This document shows positions 18,931 through 26,233 of a stretch of DNA of 64,000 bases, in pieces. Both the position numbers and the translations under genes were made by a program. Under the pieces are notes generated by a model. It was not told the DNA's origin. It did not search any database and saw only the letters and a list, made by a program, of their open reading frames with translations. Positions within the stretch are counted from its first letter, which is position 1. The number at the start of each line of letters is the position of its first letter. Where the stretch lies: positions 62,001 through 126,000 of the forward strand of contig NZ_JAFBFH010000012.1 of assembly GCF_016909185.1 (NCBI RefSeq), read 5' to 3'. Source of the stretch: Siminovitchia thermophila (GTDB lineage Bacteria > Bacillota > Bacilli > Bacillales > Bacillaceae_C).

Positions 18931-20826
18931 TTATCGGTTTAGCAAGCTTCCCACGTAACGAAGAAGTTCGTTGGCCGAAGTTGAGTTATAACCATGTTCG
19001 TCTATTAAACGGGCTACGACTTCATTTATTTTCTTCAGTTGCTGTTCATCCGGCGTTTTGGCTGAAGTTGTGATTTTTACAACGTCCTTCAGATCGGCAA
19101 ACAGTTTTTTCTGAATGGCTTCCCGCAATCTCGCGTGTGATCTGTAATCGAAGCGTTTGCCTTTCCTTGCCAATGCCGAAATACGTATTAATATTTCCTC
19201 CCGGAAAGCTTTCTTCGCGTTTTCGGAAATACCGATCTGCTCCTCAATCGAACGCATTAATTTTTCATCAGGGTTAATCTCTTCTCCGGTAAGTGGATCG
19301 CGCAACTTCGATTTATTGCAAAAGGCTTCCACATTATCCAAATAATTATCCATCAATGTTTTTGCGGATTCTTCGTAAGAATATACGAAAGCTTTTTGAA
19401 CCTCTTTTTTCGCCAGTTCATCATATTCTTTTCTCGCAAGGGAAATGAAGTTTAAATATTTTTCCCTAAGTTCATTTGTGATGGACGGATGTTGATCCAG
19501 CCCTTCTTTTAACGATCTCAACACATCCAAAGCGTTAATCGAAGGAATATTTTTGCGGATAATGGCTGATGAGATCCGGTTGATGACATATCTTGGATCG
19601 ATTCCACTCATTCCTTCATCCTGGTACTCTTTTTTCAGCTCGTTCAAGTCAGATGAGTTATATCCTTCCACATTTTCCCCGTCATACAGGCGCATTTTCT
19701 TTAAAAGGTCAATATCTCCTCTTTTTGGCTCCTTTAATCTCGTTAAAATGGTAAACATGGCCGCTACCCTTAACGTATGGGGCGCTATATGAACGTCGGC
19801 CACATCGCTTTCACGAATCATCTTTTCATATATCCTTTCCTCCTGGGATACCTTTAAATTGTACGGAACGGGCATGACGATGATCCGTGAATGAAGCGCT
19901 TCATTCTTTTTATTTGAAATAAAGGACCGATACTCAGTCTCATTTGTATGGGCAATAATGAGCTCATCTGCCGAGATAAGCGCGAATCTCCCCGCTTTAA
20001 AATTTCCTTCTTGTGTTAACGACAAGAGATGCCACAAAAACTTTTCATCACATTTCAGCATTTCCTGAAATTCCATAAGCCCACGGTTGGCTTTGTTCAA
20101 CTCGCCATCAAATCGATACGCCCTTGGGTCTGACTCTGAACCATACTCTGCAATGGTGGAAAAATCGATGCTGCCTGTCAAGTCGGCAATATCCTGTGAT
20201 TTGGGATCAGATGGACTGAACGTTCCAATACCAACCCGCTTATCTTCAGAAAAGAATATCCGCTCAACTAGCACATCTTCAATTCTGCCTCCGTAATCTT
20301 CCTCCAAACGCATGCTATTTAGCGGGGACAAACTTCCTTCCACCCGAATGCCGTATTCTTTGTAGAAATCTTCCCTTAAATGCTGTGGAATTAAATGGAG
20401 TGGATCTTCGTGCATCGGGCACCCTTTGATTGCATATACAGCGCCGCCATCTGTTCTGGAATATGCTTCAAGTCCCCGCTTCAACATCGTAACAATGGTT
20501 GATTTTCCACCACTGACCGGCCCCATTAGTAATAATATTCTTTTCCTTACATCAAGACGTTTCGCTGCCGGATGGAAATATTCTTCAACCAGCTTTTCCA
20601 AAGCTTCTTCTAACCCGAACATCTCATGGCTGAAAAAGCGGTATACTTTTTGTCCGTTTACTTCTTCGACCCCCGCATCCCTGATCATGTTATATATACG
20701 GGAGTGTGCCGACTGAGCAACCCATGGTTTTTCCTTGAGTAGTTTTAAATAATCTGCAAAAGTTCCTTCCCACTTTAGTCTCGCTTCATGAGACCGATAT
20801 TGTTCAATTTTTTTTAGTATATCCAT
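18931..20826 (-). CDS. prkA: PrkA, AAA-type serine protein kinase/protease of sporulation
   Basis: 631 residues. The AAA part has a P-loop GPVSGGKST at 102-110, and the C-terminal part is the PrkA kinase-like domain. Conserved landmarks are KGCPMHEDPLHLIP, SPSDPKSQDIADLTGSID and ELNKANRGLMEFQEMLK. In Bacillus it is made early in the mother cell and affects sporulation through an indirect effect on sigma-K; protease activity has been reported. A sigma-E-like promoter is visible upstream. Length and motifs are complete. Confidence 0.96.
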   Translation of the reverse strand: MDILKKIEQYRSHEARLKWEGTFADYLKLLKEKPWVAQSAHSRIYNMIRDAGVEEVNGQKVYRFFSHEMFGLEEALEKLVEEYFHPAAKRLDVRKRILLLMGPVSGGKSTIVTMLKRGLEAYSRTDGGAVYAIKGCPMHEDPLHLIPQHLREDFYKEYGIRVEGSLSPLNSMRLEEDYGGRIEDVLVERIFFSEDKRVGIGTFSPSDPKSQDIADLTGSIDFSTIAEYGSESDPRAYRFDGELNKANRGLMEFQEMLKCDEKFLWHLLSLTQEGNFKAGRFALISADELIIAHTNETEYRSFISNKKNEALHSRIIVMPVPYNLKVSQEERIYEKMIRESDVADVHIAPHTLRVAAMFTILTRLKEPKRGDIDLLKKMRLYDGENVEGYNSSDLNELKKEYQDEGMSGIDPRYVINRISSAIIRKNIPSINALDVLRSLKEGLDQHPSITNELREKYLNFISLARKEYDELAKKEVQKAFVYSYEESAKTLMDNYLDNVEAFCNKSKLRDPLTGEEINPDEKLMRSIEEQIGISENAKKAFREEILIRISALARKGKRFDYRSHARLREAIQKKLFADLKDVVKITTSAKTPDEQQLKKINEVVARLIDEHGYNSTSANELLRYVGSLLNR

Positions 20827-20867
20827 AAGGACCTCCCTGTTTTGCTTGATGAGGAATGATTAATTAA

Positions 20868-20896
20868 ACCATATGCACCCTGGTGCTTGAACATGC
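20868..20896 (-). promoter_or_regulatory. sigma-E-like promoter of prkA
   Basis: On the minus strand GCATGTT, 14-nt spacer, CATATGGT. The -35 element and spacer equal those of the spoVR promoter in this window; the -10 is weaker. prkA is sigma-E dependent in B. subtilis. Confidence 0.5.
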
Positions 20897-21037
20897 TTAA
20901 TTAAAGGTATGTCAATAAATGTTCGGTTGTGAATAAACCGTTTCAACATTTCGCCATAAGTTTCATTCACATTACAAAAAAAATGGGATATAATAACGGA
21001 AGGACTACTTCTGGAAAAGGAGGCTTACATATATCTT

Positions 21038-21133
21038 ATGAAAACAATTTTGATTTTGGGCGTATGCATCGCATTTTTGGCAGCCATCTTTACTGCAGGT
21101 TACGAAGATAAGCCGGGAGTTTACAGAAAGTAA
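21038..21133 (+). CDS. Small single-span membrane peptide, 31 residues
   Basis: The frame reads MKTILILGVCIAFLAAIFTAG followed by a short polar tail ending in VYRK. One hydrophobic helix (about residues 3-20) has a Cys at position 10. AAAGGAGG lies upstream but about 14 nt from the ATG, longer than ideal. A strong hairpin terminator follows 6 nt after the stop, supporting a real transcription unit. It is divergent from prkA. No family is recognised. Confidence 0.6.
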   Translation: MKTILILGVCIAFLAAIFTAGYEDKPGVYRK

Positions 21134-21138
21134 GGTTG

Positions 21139-21172
21139 AAAAATCCCCCTTCACTTTGAAGGGGGATTTCTT
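21139..21172. terminator. Bidirectional terminator between the small peptide gene and trmL
   Basis: Stem AAATCCCCCTT/AAGGGGGATTT with loop CACTTTG; A-rich on one side, TTCTTATT on the other. It serves both convergent genes. Confidence 0.88.
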
Positions 21173-21644
21173 ATTGCAAGTTTGGATAGCCCTGCTGCCG
21201 AAGTGCTTCATATACAAGAATTGCGGCAGTGTTGGACAAGTTGAGAGCCCGAACATTTTCCGTCATCGGAATTCTCAAGCACCGCTCTTGATGTTGTGCC
21301 AACACATTTTTTGGCAATCCGGATGATTCTTTTCCAAAAATAAAGTAATAGTTTTTATGAGGATCGTTATATTTGAATGCGGTATGGGGATGCTTTCCAT
21401 GTTTCGTTAAGAAAAAATGCTCGCCGTCTTCATTTGCCGCAAAAAACTCTTCCAAAGAATCATAATAGGTGATGTTTACAAACGACCAATAATCAACACC
21501 CGCCCGTTTGAGCATCTTGTCATCCGTTGAAAAACCGAGCGGACGGATCAAGTGTAATCGTGCATCGGTAGCGGCACATGTCCGAGCAATATTTCCAGTG
21601 TTTGAAGGAATTTCTGGCTGATATAATACAACGTTGATTGGCAC
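21171..21644 (-). CDS. trmL: tRNA (cytidine/uridine-34 2'-O)-methyltransferase TrmL
   Basis: SPOUT-class methyltransferase of 157 residues that methylates the wobble base of tRNA-Leu. The family motifs are NVVLYQPEIPSNTGNIARTCAA, FGKESSGLP and the C-terminal knot IPMTENVRALNLSNTAAILVYEAL. GTG start after GAGGTG. In B. subtilis the gene was called cspR. It neighbours the amidase gene, the same order as in B. subtilis (yhbB next to cspR). Confidence 0.95.
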   Translation of the reverse strand: MPINVVLYQPEIPSNTGNIARTCAATDARLHLIRPLGFSTDDKMLKRAGVDYWSFVNITYYDSLEEFFAANEDGEHFFLTKHGKHPHTAFKYNDPHKNYYFIFGKESSGLPKNVLAQHQERCLRIPMTENVRALNLSNTAAILVYEALRQQGYPNLQ

Positions 21645-21724
21645 TGCTGTTCACCTCAATTTTTGCTTACCGTGACATTATACCACCACTATGAGGACAA
21701 TGAAAAGGGCTATGACCTTTTGCG

Positions 21725-22591
21725 CTAACTGTCATCCACAATCGTAAACATTTTATATTGAATGTTTGGCGTATATGCCGAGGAGTCCTCGTATGCCCAA
21801 TATCTCATCCGGCTGTTATACGTATGGGCGTTTACAAGGGGCATACCCGTTGCGTCTTTTCCCGTCACAATCGTATTGTGGTCAAATCTCCCGTCTCCCT
21901 GGAAGTCGTAACAAATGACATCACCAAGCTGAAGTTCAAGGGGATCGTGTACCTCCTTCGCTCGTAATCCGGTCCGTGAATGCTGCAAATACGTTTTTAG
22001 AGCGTTTGCCACAGACCAGCTGAAGCTCCAATTTCTGTTGCGATACCACCAGCCATTGCTTCTGTTTGGATAGCCTCTCATCGGTGCTCCACCGGCATGA
22101 AGGCATTGGGAAACATAATTTGTACAATCCACTTCAAATTTGATATATGCGGGGTTGTAATCGTTCCACCATCTTTCCGCATAGCGAACAGCCTCTAAAC
22201 GGTCATAATAATACGGGATCCGTTCGCTTTCCTCTCTTTTCCAACCTTCATCCATATTTAACGTCTCCGCTCTGAACTCAACCGGAACCTCACCATCTTC
22301 GCATATGCGGTCATTATAAAATGCGGCTTTTCTTTTTTCCACCTCCTCTTCAATATAAAAGTACCCGCCCTGTTTAATCATGTATTTAAAATGAAAATGA
22401 TACAGTAAATAATCCATCCCCTGTTCCGATGTTTTCTCCTTTACTTGACCCACCGCATCCACTTTGACGATCTCACATTTGCGGTTTGCCAAAGATTGCA
22501 ATTTTTGATTCACTTTATCATCCTTTGATTTTTTCCTCCCCGCATACTCCTCTACCCTTTCTTCCAAAATATGCTCTAAACAATTTCTCAC
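21725..22591 (-). CDS. YhbB-like amidase-domain protein (Amidase_6)
   Basis: 288 residues. The C-terminal domain (from about 155) has YAERWWNDYNPAYIKFEVDCTNYVSQCL with the catalytic Cys in DCTNYVSQ, and the later His in FDHNTIVTG. This is the Amidase_6 (CHAP-like) fold of Bacillus cell wall or spore hydrolases. The N-terminal half is charged and helical and has no signal peptide. The GTG start has GAGGAGGG in front. Probable role in spore peptidoglycan or coat; not proven. Confidence 0.85.
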   Translation of the reverse strand: MRNCLEHILEERVEEYAGRKKSKDDKVNQKLQSLANRKCEIVKVDAVGQVKEKTSEQGMDYLLYHFHFKYMIKQGGYFYIEEEVEKRKAAFYNDRICEDGEVPVEFRAETLNMDEGWKREESERIPYYYDRLEAVRYAERWWNDYNPAYIKFEVDCTNYVSQCLHAGGAPMRGYPNRSNGWWYRNRNWSFSWSVANALKTYLQHSRTGLRAKEVHDPLELQLGDVICYDFQGDGRFDHNTIVTGKDATGMPLVNAHTYNSRMRYWAYEDSSAYTPNIQYKMFTIVDDS

Positions 22592-22592
22592 T

Positions 22593-22691
22593 TCATCCCT
22601 CCTCGCTCATATATATGGGAGAAACACCTTCTTTTTTCATTTCATTCCACAGAAAATTTACAAGCGCATAGATTACCTTGGACACGAGCAT
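22593..22691 (-). CDS. Possible 32-residue peptide upstream of the amidase gene
   Basis: The frame MLVSKVIYALVNFLWNEMKK continues to SPIYMSEEG and ends 1 nt before the amidase GTG, so the amidase ribosome site lies in its last codons. It could be a leader peptide. No clear ribosome site precedes its own ATG, and no family is known. Kept as tentative. Confidence 0.25.
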   Translation of the reverse strand: MLVSKVIYALVNFLWNEMKKEGVSPIYMSEEG

Positions 22692-22775
22692 GTTTACTCG
22701 TTTTTTCAACGCATAAAAAAAGAAGATGAACTTGAGAAAATACACCTGCATGAAGGTGCTATGTAACAATAAAAA

Positions 22776-22812
22776 ATGGTTCCAACCATCAAAGACCGAC
22801 GGTTGAAACCAT
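22776..22812. terminator. Hairpin, probable terminator of the KGG-repeat gene region
   Basis: Stem ATGGTTCCAACC/GGTTGAAACCAT (11 of 12 pairs) with a run of six A on its left, so it can terminate minus-strand transcription arriving from the KGG-repeat gene. Confidence 0.65.
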
Positions 22813-22867
22813 TTCTGCATATTTTTGGCCAGTTATATCTCAACTTCTTTTCATCCTATATATGAAT

Positions 22868-23266
22868 TTACTTGTTGTCGTTTTCACGTTGTTTTGCGCG
22901 GGCATTTCCGCCTTTTTCGCCAATGTCTTCATAAAAGCCCCTATCATGATTTTCGGAAGTTGCTTCTCCGCCTTTGCGGCCTATTTCTTCATAGAAGTCC
23001 CTGTCATGATTTTCAGAAGTTGCTTCTCCACCTTTGCGGCCGATTTTCTCATAGAAATCCTTGCCATGATTTTCGGAGGTTGCTTCTCCACCTTTGCGGC
23101 CGATTTCTTCATAGAAATCTCTGTCATGATTTTCGGAGGTTGCTTCTCCACCTTTGCGGCCGATTTCTTGATAGAATTCCTTATCGTGTGTTCTGGCAGT
23201 TTCTTCTCCACCTTTTCTTCCGGCTTCTTCTAGTGTCATTTTGTCACGCTTGTTGTTGTCTGCCAT
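22868..23266 (-). CDS. GsiB-like general stress protein with KGG repeats
   Basis: A hydrophilic protein of 132 residues built from six ~20-residue units of the type IGRKGGEATSENHDRDFYEE (KGG stress motif, PF10685). Such proteins are LEA-like desiccation and heat stress proteins; B. subtilis GsiB is the model and is strongly sigma-B dependent. A sigma-B-type promoter sits upstream. GGAGG precedes the ATG. The repeats are also near-identical at the DNA level (60-bp period), so copy number could change by slippage or recombination. Confidence 0.9.
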   Translation of the reverse strand: MADNNKRDKMTLEEAGRKGGEETARTHDKEFYQEIGRKGGEATSENHDRDFYEEIGRKGGEATSENHGKDFYEKIGRKGGEATSENHDRDFYEEIGRKGGEATSENHDRGFYEDIGEKGGNARAKQRENDNK

Positions 23267-23309
23267 CGAGAATTCCTCCTTGAAAATTTTTTCTCTTACA
23301 GTTCTCTAT

Positions 23310-23334
23310 GTTCCCGCTCATTTGAGTATAAAAC
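23310..23334 (-). promoter_or_regulatory. sigma-B-type promoter of the KGG-repeat gene
   Basis: On the minus strand GTTTTA, 13-nt spacer, GGGAAC; consensus GTTTAA-N12-15-GGGWAW. It is about 45 nt upstream of the start codon. Confidence 0.7.
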
Positions 23335-23414
23335 ATTTTTTTCAAAAAGAATCATTTAAGGAGGCAAACATTCAGTGGAACAGTCAAATGTGAATAGGTG
23401 GAGCCATTTGCAAA

Positions 23415-23443
23415 AATGAAAAAGCAGGCAACTGATGCCTGCT
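23415..23443 (-). terminator. Terminator after queG
   Basis: Stem AGCAGGCA/TGCCTGCT with loop ACTGA-sized 5 nt, followed on the minus strand by TTTTCATTTTT. It lies about 120 nt downstream of the queG stop. Confidence 0.65.
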
Positions 23444-23563
23444 TACATGTCATTGATCTAAAAAACACGGCGAGCGCCCAAAAGCATAAGATCAGAAAAC
23501 TGCCTAGTTGTCCTTATTGCGATAAAGACATGTTCGACGCCTCATCACTTGCCCGCTAATTTG

Positions 23564-24700
23564 TTATTGTTCATTCAACAAATGTAAACCTTTTTGTATT
23601 TCTTGTTGGACGTCACTGTTTTTTTCATGGACACGTGCCGTTAAAAGGGCCGTTCTTGCTTTCTCTCCTCCAATTTTCCCAAGGGACCACGCCGCCGTTC
23701 CCCTTATTTCAGGACGAACATCTTCTTGTAAGACCTTAATTAAATCATCTACCGCCTGTTCTTCCTTAAAATGGGCGAGCGCCAGTATGGCATTCCGCTG
23801 AATGGGCTTTTTTCCTCGCCAAGAGCCTGCCATTTTGCCAAATTTCTCCTTAAACTCACGATTGGATAGTTGAAGAAGAGGCTTAAGAAGCGGCTTGGCT
23901 GTTTCGGGATCTGGCTCCATTTTCGGATGGAAACGATTGTCAATCCCTTTATTTTTCGGGCATACTGTTTGGCACGTATCACAACCATACAAACGGTTAC
24001 CAATTTCTTCTCTGAATTCATCCGGCAAAAAGCCTTTTGTCTGTGTGAGAAAGGCGATACAGCGCTGGGCGTTAAGCTGCCCAGGCCCAACAAGAGCTCC
24101 CGTAGGGCATGCTTCCAGGCATTTCGTACATTCTCCGCACTGGTCATGCAGCGGTTCATCCGGTTCAAAAGGCAAGTTTGTAATCATTTCACCCAAATAC
24201 ACGTAAGAACCAAATTCCGGCGTAATAATGGAGCAGTTTTTCCCGCTCCATCCGATTCCTGCCCTTTCAGCCACTGCCCTGTCCACAAGCTCTCCGGTAT
24301 CAACCATCAGCTTACATCGCGCTTCGCTTACTTTTTCCTTAATATAAGCCGCCAATTGTTCCAGTTTTTCCCGGACCAAAATATGGTAGTCGATTCCCCA
24401 AGAAGCCCGACAAAAAATCCCTCTTCTTTCCCCGCGTTTTCCGCGTGGAGGGTTTGTCATTTTAGATGGGTAGGCGAGCGCAATGGCAATAATCGAGCGC
24501 GGTTCTTCAAAAATGAGTTCCGGATGAGTGCGCTCATCAATATTTTTATGTTCAAACCCGGACTGATAGCCGAGAGCTTCCTGCCTCATTAACAAATTTT
24601 TCATTTCAATAAACGGGTCGGAAGCGGCAAAACCGATTTTGTCAATCCCGATCTGCTTGCTATATTCGATGATCTCTTCTTTTAGTTGGCCATAATCCAA
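23564..24700 (-). CDS. queG: Epoxyqueuosine reductase QueG
   Basis: A cobalamin and [4Fe-4S] enzyme that reduces epoxyqueuosine to queuosine in tRNA. Two ferredoxin-like clusters are seen: CGECTKCLEACPTGAL and CDTCQTVCPKNKG. The N-terminal substrate/cobalamin domain includes VDTGELVDRAVAERAGIGWSGKN. The C-terminal HEAT-like repeats (from about residue 305) are present. Length 378 is usual. TTG start preceded by AAAGGAGGGG. Confidence 0.95.
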   Translation of the reverse strand: MDYGQLKEEIIEYSKQIGIDKIGFAASDPFIEMKNLLMRQEALGYQSGFEHKNIDERTHPELIFEEPRSIIAIALAYPSKMTNPPRGKRGERRGIFCRASWGIDYHILVREKLEQLAAYIKEKVSEARCKLMVDTGELVDRAVAERAGIGWSGKNCSIITPEFGSYVYLGEMITNLPFEPDEPLHDQCGECTKCLEACPTGALVGPGQLNAQRCIAFLTQTKGFLPDEFREEIGNRLYGCDTCQTVCPKNKGIDNRFHPKMEPDPETAKPLLKPLLQLSNREFKEKFGKMAGSWRGKKPIQRNAILALAHFKEEQAVDDLIKVLQEDVRPEIRGTAAWSLGKIGGEKARTALLTARVHEKNSDVQQEIQKGLHLLNEQ

Positions 24701-24810
24701 TTGCGCCCCTCCTTTCCATTACAAGTATCCGTAAGCAGCCCTTATTACTTCCATACAGCAAACTCATTATTATGATAAACTATTTTTAACATTAGTTGGA
24801 GGTGTAAACG

Positions 24811-25479
24811 TTGGAAGTTGTAATAGACGAAACGTTGCGTGCAGCCGTTCCACAAATAAAGTTCGGAATCATTCACTATGAGGATATTACAGTCGGAGAT
24901 TCCCCGCAAATGTTAAAAGGAAGGCTTCAATTATTTCAAGAGTCGCTCTTTTTTGAGCTGGAAGATCAAAATATAAATGAGCTCCCCGAAATAAAAGATT
25001 GGCGCTCTATTTTTAAAAAGCTTGGAAAAGATCCTAATCGGTACAGGCATTCGGCTGAAGCCTTGTATCGGCGAGTCAAAAAACAACAATACATAACATC
25101 CATCAATTCAGCCACTGATTTAAATAACTTTTTCTCTTTAAAATATCGGATTCCACTCGGCATATATGATAAAGAGTTGATACAAGGAAATGTAGTCATT
25201 CGTAAAGGAGCAGAAGGAGAAAGCTATGAAGGCTTAAACGGACGGCAAAATAATGCGGAAAACTTGCCCATATCCGCGGATGATGCCGGCCCATTCGGCA
25301 GTCCGTTCGTGGATGCAAAACGGACTGCCGTTTCCGCCAATACGACAAGAGCTTTGCAAATTGTCTACCTTCCGCTAATGATAGAAACAAACGATGCAAT
25401 GAAGCTGGTTGAATCGTTCGCATCTATGTTCACCCATATCAATGGGGGAACTGCCCACACCGCCATCCTTGCAGACTAA
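24811..25479 (+). CDS. B3/B4-domain (PheRS beta-like, COG3382) protein
   Basis: 222 residues. The core has DPNRYRHSAEALYRRV, SINSATDLNNFFSLKYRIPLGIYD and FGSPFVDAKRTAVSANTTRAL, the B3/B4 domain found in the phenylalanyl-tRNA synthetase beta chain. Stand-alone copies may be trans-editing or amino acid-binding proteins; function unknown. TTG start after GGAGGTG. It is a monocistronic gene in its own direction. Confidence 0.88.
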   Translation: MEVVIDETLRAAVPQIKFGIIHYEDITVGDSPQMLKGRLQLFQESLFFELEDQNINELPEIKDWRSIFKKLGKDPNRYRHSAEALYRRVKKQQYITSINSATDLNNFFSLKYRIPLGIYDKELIQGNVVIRKGAEGESYEGLNGRQNNAENLPISADDAGPFGSPFVDAKRTAVSANTTRALQIVYLPLMIETNDAMKLVESFASMFTHINGGTAHTAILAD

Positions 25480-25550
25480 AAGGAAAGTCTTTCACCCAGG
25501 CGCTTCCACTGGCTATTATCATTTTAACTACATTGGCTTCGAACTTACAC

Positions 25551-25679
25551 AAAAAACGCAGTGCTTCGTCCTTAATTGGAACGAAACACTGCGTTAGTAA
25601 GAAAATATGTATGAGAGCAAGTGATGGGATTGAAACCCACAACAGCCAGCGGCTGCCCTCGCATACATCATTGCATGCA
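25551..25679 (-). ncRNA. Candidate small structured RNA (~130 nt)
   Basis: On the minus strand a promoter is followed by a compact fold and a strong terminator. The closing helix ATGTATG-A-GAG pairs with CTC-G-CATACAT (25607-25617 with 25658-25668). Inside are two hairpins: CAGCC/GGCTG with a 3-nt loop, and TGGG/CCCA with a 7-nt loop that reads TTTCAAT on the RNA strand, like a T-arm. The result is a three-way junction. It is not a complete tRNA because no anticodon arm exists. A 24-codon frame inside lacks a ribosome site. I do not recognise a known RNA family. Confidence 0.5.
25555..25595 (-). terminator. Terminator of the candidate small RNA
   Basis: Long stem AACGCAGTG-CTTCGT / ACGAA-ACACTGCGTT; on the minus strand it is followed by six T. 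No minus-strand protein gene other than the distant aco operon could use it. On the plus strand the B3/B4 gene ends 75 nt before it, but no T-run follows there. Confidence 0.8.
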
Positions 25680-25685
25680 CAGACT

Positions 25686-25714
25686 ATTATACAAAATGCG
25701 ACAGCACACGGCAA
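25686..25714 (-). promoter_or_regulatory. sigma-A promoter of the candidate small RNA
   Basis: TTGCCG, 17-nt spacer, perfect TATAAT on the minus strand; the expected start is about 7 nt downstream. Confidence 0.6.
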
Positions 25715-25932
25715 TGGATGTCACAGAATGTTCAATTTTTCACAAAATCTGTCACCGGCAGTTACGGCAAGACTTCAACCAATAGAGATAAATACCAGCG
25801 ATGCAGGTCACCCTATGTTTCCACCGGATGTGGCGTTCTTAATCTGCGAACCTCTTGGTTGGTTTCCCCCCACCTCTTCGAGCTTCCTTTTGGTTTAAGA
25901 TAGGCGTCTTTCTTCCAGTGAATCCGAGATAA

Positions 25933-25957
25933 AGCGGCTGCATCAGATCCAGCCACT
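25933..25957. other. Hairpin on one side of the 20-bp repeat array
   Basis: AGCGGCTG/CAGCCACT, one mismatch that is a G-U pair in RNA of the minus strand. The same GCGGCTG stem recurs on the other side of the array. The ~200 nt to its left contain no clear gene. Confidence 0.45.
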
Positions 25958-26001
25958 TAGGCTATCGAGAAACCTTAGAAAGCTTCATCACGGCAAATTC
26001 A

Positions 26002-26187
26002 TCCCCACCTTTGGGATTTACTCGTCTTTCTCGGGGTTTACTAGCGACTTTTTTCACTTACTATCCACTTCTTTGATTTATTCACGACCTTTGGAAAATA
26101 CTATCCACTTTTTTGATTTACTCGCCGATTCCAGGTAATTACTCGCCTCTTTTTCGATTTACTCGCGGCTTTTGGGAATTATCATCC
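26002..26187. repeat. Degenerate tandem repeat, nine units of 20 bp
   Basis: The element TTTACTCGCC and variants (TTTACT, CTTACT, TTTATT, AATACT, ATTACT) recurs with the ACT/ATT core at 26017, 26037, 26057, 26077, 26097, 26117, 26138, 26158 and 26178. The steps are therefore 20 bp with a single 21. Between cores lies a T-rich half (CTTTTTTGA-like). The exact spacing with diverged sequence suggests selection on phase, or an old tandem expansion. It does not encode a protein in any clean frame. Confidence 0.8.
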
Positions 26188-26203
26188 GCTTTCTCTACAA
26201 GCT

Positions 26204-26225
26204 GAGCGGCTGTATCCAGCCGCTC
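26204..26225 (-). other. Hairpin downstream of acoC
   Basis: Perfect 9-bp stem GAGCGGCTG/CAGCCGCTC with a 4-nt loop, 9 nt after the acoC stop. No T-run follows on the minus strand, so it may protect the 3' end or be a weak terminator. Confidence 0.5.
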
Positions 26226-26233
26226 TATTCTCG

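Noticed and set aside
23416-23559. 47-codon plus frame with a CPYC motif
   Set aside because: No ribosome site before the ATG, and its first codons form the terminator hairpin of queG; probably chance.
25607-25668. tRNA gene
   Set aside because: There is a T-arm-like hairpin and a closing stem but no anticodon arm and no CCA-type acceptor end; treated as a possible small RNA instead.
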